From: an uncultured Eisenbergiella sp.
Lineage (GTDB): Bacteria > Bacillota > Clostridia > Lachnospirales > Lachnospiraceae
Assembly (NCBI GenBank): GCA_947626725.1
Contig: CANQTI010000002.1
Location: 1 to 35,634 of the forward strand
Reading direction: 5' to 3'
DNA length: 35,634 nt
The position numbers and the translations under genes are program-made. This document shows, piece after piece, positions 34,131 through 35,634 of this stretch; the stretch's first letter is position 1; every line of letters begins with the position of its first letter. Under the pieces are notes generated by a model. That model had not been told where the DNA came from. It did not search any database and saw only the letters and a list, made by a program, of their open reading frames with translations.

Positions 34131-35363
34131 ATGAAAGCCTTAAAAGCTGTCATGAGAAAGGACAGGCTGTTCATCCGCGTCGCCATAGGTTTTGTCCTGG
34201 GCGTTCTGCTCGGTATTCTGCTGCCCGATCTCAGCATCAAGACCAAGGTCGTGGGCGATATCTATCTGAATATGATCAAGCTCATGATCATCCCCATCGT
34301 GTTCTGCGCGGTGTTCTGCGGTATCGCCAACATCCGTGACGGAGCGCTGCTGCGCCGCATCGGCGCGCGGACCGTGATCCTTTATGTGGTTATGTTCGTG
34401 GCCTCGTCCGTGGTATCCCTGGCGATCGCCTGGATCATCCGTCCGGGCCTGGGCACGGTGTTTGACAACGCGCCCACCTACGATCCGGCCAATCTGGTGA
34501 CGCCTACCGTTTCCAGCTTCCTGGCGAATATCGTTCCGTCCAACATCATTCAGGCGGCTGCCAACGGCGACACCCTGCCGGTGATTCTGTTCACCATCGT
34601 CTGCGCGGTGGCTGTTGTGGCGGTGGAAGATAAGGCGAAGCCGGTGCTGGATCTCGTCAACGGCCTTTCGTCCGTCATGTTCAAGGTTCTGGGATATTTC
34701 ATGGAGTTCTCTCCCATCGGCGTCATGTCCCTGATGGCCTTCTCCGTGGCGCAGTACGGCGCGGGCATTTTCGGCGCGCTGGCGAAGTACATCGGCACCT
34801 GCTGGCTGGCCTGTATCGTCACGTTCCTCGTGGTCATGGTCCTGCCGGTGTGGCTCTACACCAAGGTCAGCCCCGTCAAATTCATGAAGGCCTGCGGCAA
34901 GGTCGCTCTGGTGACGCTTTCCACGACCTCCTCCGCGGCGACCCTGCCCACCACCATCAACGTCAGCGTGGACGATCTGGGCGCGCCCGAGGATATTTCC
35001 CGGTTCACCCTGCCTCTGGGCTGTACCATCAACATGTGCGGCGGCGCCTGCTCTTTCTGCTGTCTGGCCGTGTTTGTATCTGATTTTTACGGCATCAATC
35101 TCCCTCTGGGGACGATCATTTTCCTGGTGCTCGTGGCGACGCTGATCAACATGGCGGCCCCCGGGATCCCCGGCGGCGGCGTGGTGCTGGGCGCTTCCTT
35201 CCTTTCCATCATCGGTCTGCCTTTCGACCTGATGGGCGCCATCAGCGGCTTCTACCGTCTGCTTGACATGGCCTTTACCACCATGAACGTGGAAGGCGAT
35301 GTGGCGGCGAATCTGATCATCGCCAAGAGTGTGGGCGAATACGACGCTTCTCGCGCCAAATGA
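34131..35363 (+). CDS. dicarboxylate/amino acid:cation symporter (DAACS family)
   Basis: YLNMIKLMIIPIVFCAVFCGIANI, TLSTTSSAATLPTTIN, FTLPLGCTINMCGGA, AAPGIPGGGVVLGASFL. Confidence 0.94.
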   Translation: MKALKAVMRKDRLFIRVAIGFVLGVLLGILLPDLSIKTKVVGDIYLNMIKLMIIPIVFCAVFCGIANIRDGALLRRIGARTVILYVVMFVASSVVSLAIAWIIRPGLGTVFDNAPTYDPANLVTPTVSSFLANIVPSNIIQAAANGDTLPVILFTIVCAVAVVAVEDKAKPVLDLVNGLSSVMFKVLGYFMEFSPIGVMSLMAFSVAQYGAGIFGALAKYIGTCWLACIVTFLVVMVLPVWLYTKVSPVKFMKACGKVALVTLSTTSSAATLPTTINVSVDDLGAPEDISRFTLPLGCTINMCGGACSFCCLAVFVSDFYGINLPLGTIIFLVLVATLINMAAPGIPGGGVVLGASFLSIIGLPFDLMGAISGFYRLLDMAFTTMNVEGDVAANLIIAKSVGEYDASRAK

Positions 35364-35634
35364 GGCGCGTAGGATATCAGGGCATGGAGGGCAGCAATTC
35401 GCTGGCCTCCGCCCGCAATATGACCGCTGCTCTCGGCTGGGACGAGGTGGAATATGTGCCGCTGATCACCTCCCGGGGTGTGGTGGACGCGCTGAAGGCC
35501 GGGACCGTGGACTGCGGCGTCATGGCGGTGAACAATCACATCGCCGGCCCGGTGCGAGAGAGTGAAGAGGCCCTGGCCGGGCTGGATTACCGTATTCTGG
35601 AAAAGGATACGATCCCGATCAGCCACTGTCTTTT
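35360..35634 (+). CDS. prephenate dehydratase-like (PDT domain) protein, truncated by window end
   Basis: MRRVGYQGMEGSNSLASARNMTAALGWDEVEYVPLITSRGVVDALKAGTVDCGVMAVNNHIAGPVRESEEALAGLDYRILEKDTIPISHCL; ATGA overlap with the symporter. Confidence 0.75.
   Translation, partial: MRRVGYQGMEGSNSLASARNMTAALGWDEVEYVPLITSRGVVDALKAGTVDCGVMAVNNHIAGPVRESEEALAGLDYRILEKDTIPISHCL

Overview
This 35.6 kb window looks like a Clostridia (probably Lachnospiraceae) chromosome; that assignment is inferred from protein style only. Left flank: a partial tRNA-Ser(CGA) on the minus strand, acpP, tatD, ksgA/rsmA, an Rpn-type remnant, and an ECF sigma/anti-sigma pair. Centre: a 1831-aa LPXTG-like pilin/adhesin with repeat tracts. 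Main body: an exopolysaccharide/surface-glycan locus (about 10.7-34.0 kb) that starts with two tyrosine recombinase genes. It then carries a GDP-D-glycero-D-manno-heptose module (hddA, hddC-gmhB fusion, gmhA), a WecG/TagA glycosyltransferase, an SGNH lipoprotein, a metallophosphoesterase, two tandem Wzz-like proteins (one with a degenerate GGDEF-like tail), Wzy-like and Wzx-like proteins, two tandem adenylate-forming ligases, a left-handed beta-helix acyltransferase, a dedicated acyl carrier protein, three glycosyltransferases and a GH26-like secreted hydrolase. Right flank: a DAACS symporter coupled to a prephenate-dehydratase-like gene cut by the window end. Three observations stand out. (1) A family of three operon-internal intergenic RNA elements (1668-1780, 28248-28390, 29380-29487), each with a terminator-like hairpin, then a TTTGTG/CACAAA hairpin whose loop is exactly or wobble-complementary to a segment just upstream of the next gene's Shine-Dalgarno. 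This predicts a covarying pseudoknot. (2) A 19-bp inverted repeat (18/19 identical) flanking about 480 bp of non-coding DNA between an intact tyrosine recombinase gene and the start of the glycan operon, which is a candidate phase-variable invertible segment. The second recombinase has lost catalytic residues. (3) A putative ACP-dependent glycan acylation cassette with duplicated AMP-ligases. All calls come from reading the sequence and supplied ORFs; no database searches were run.
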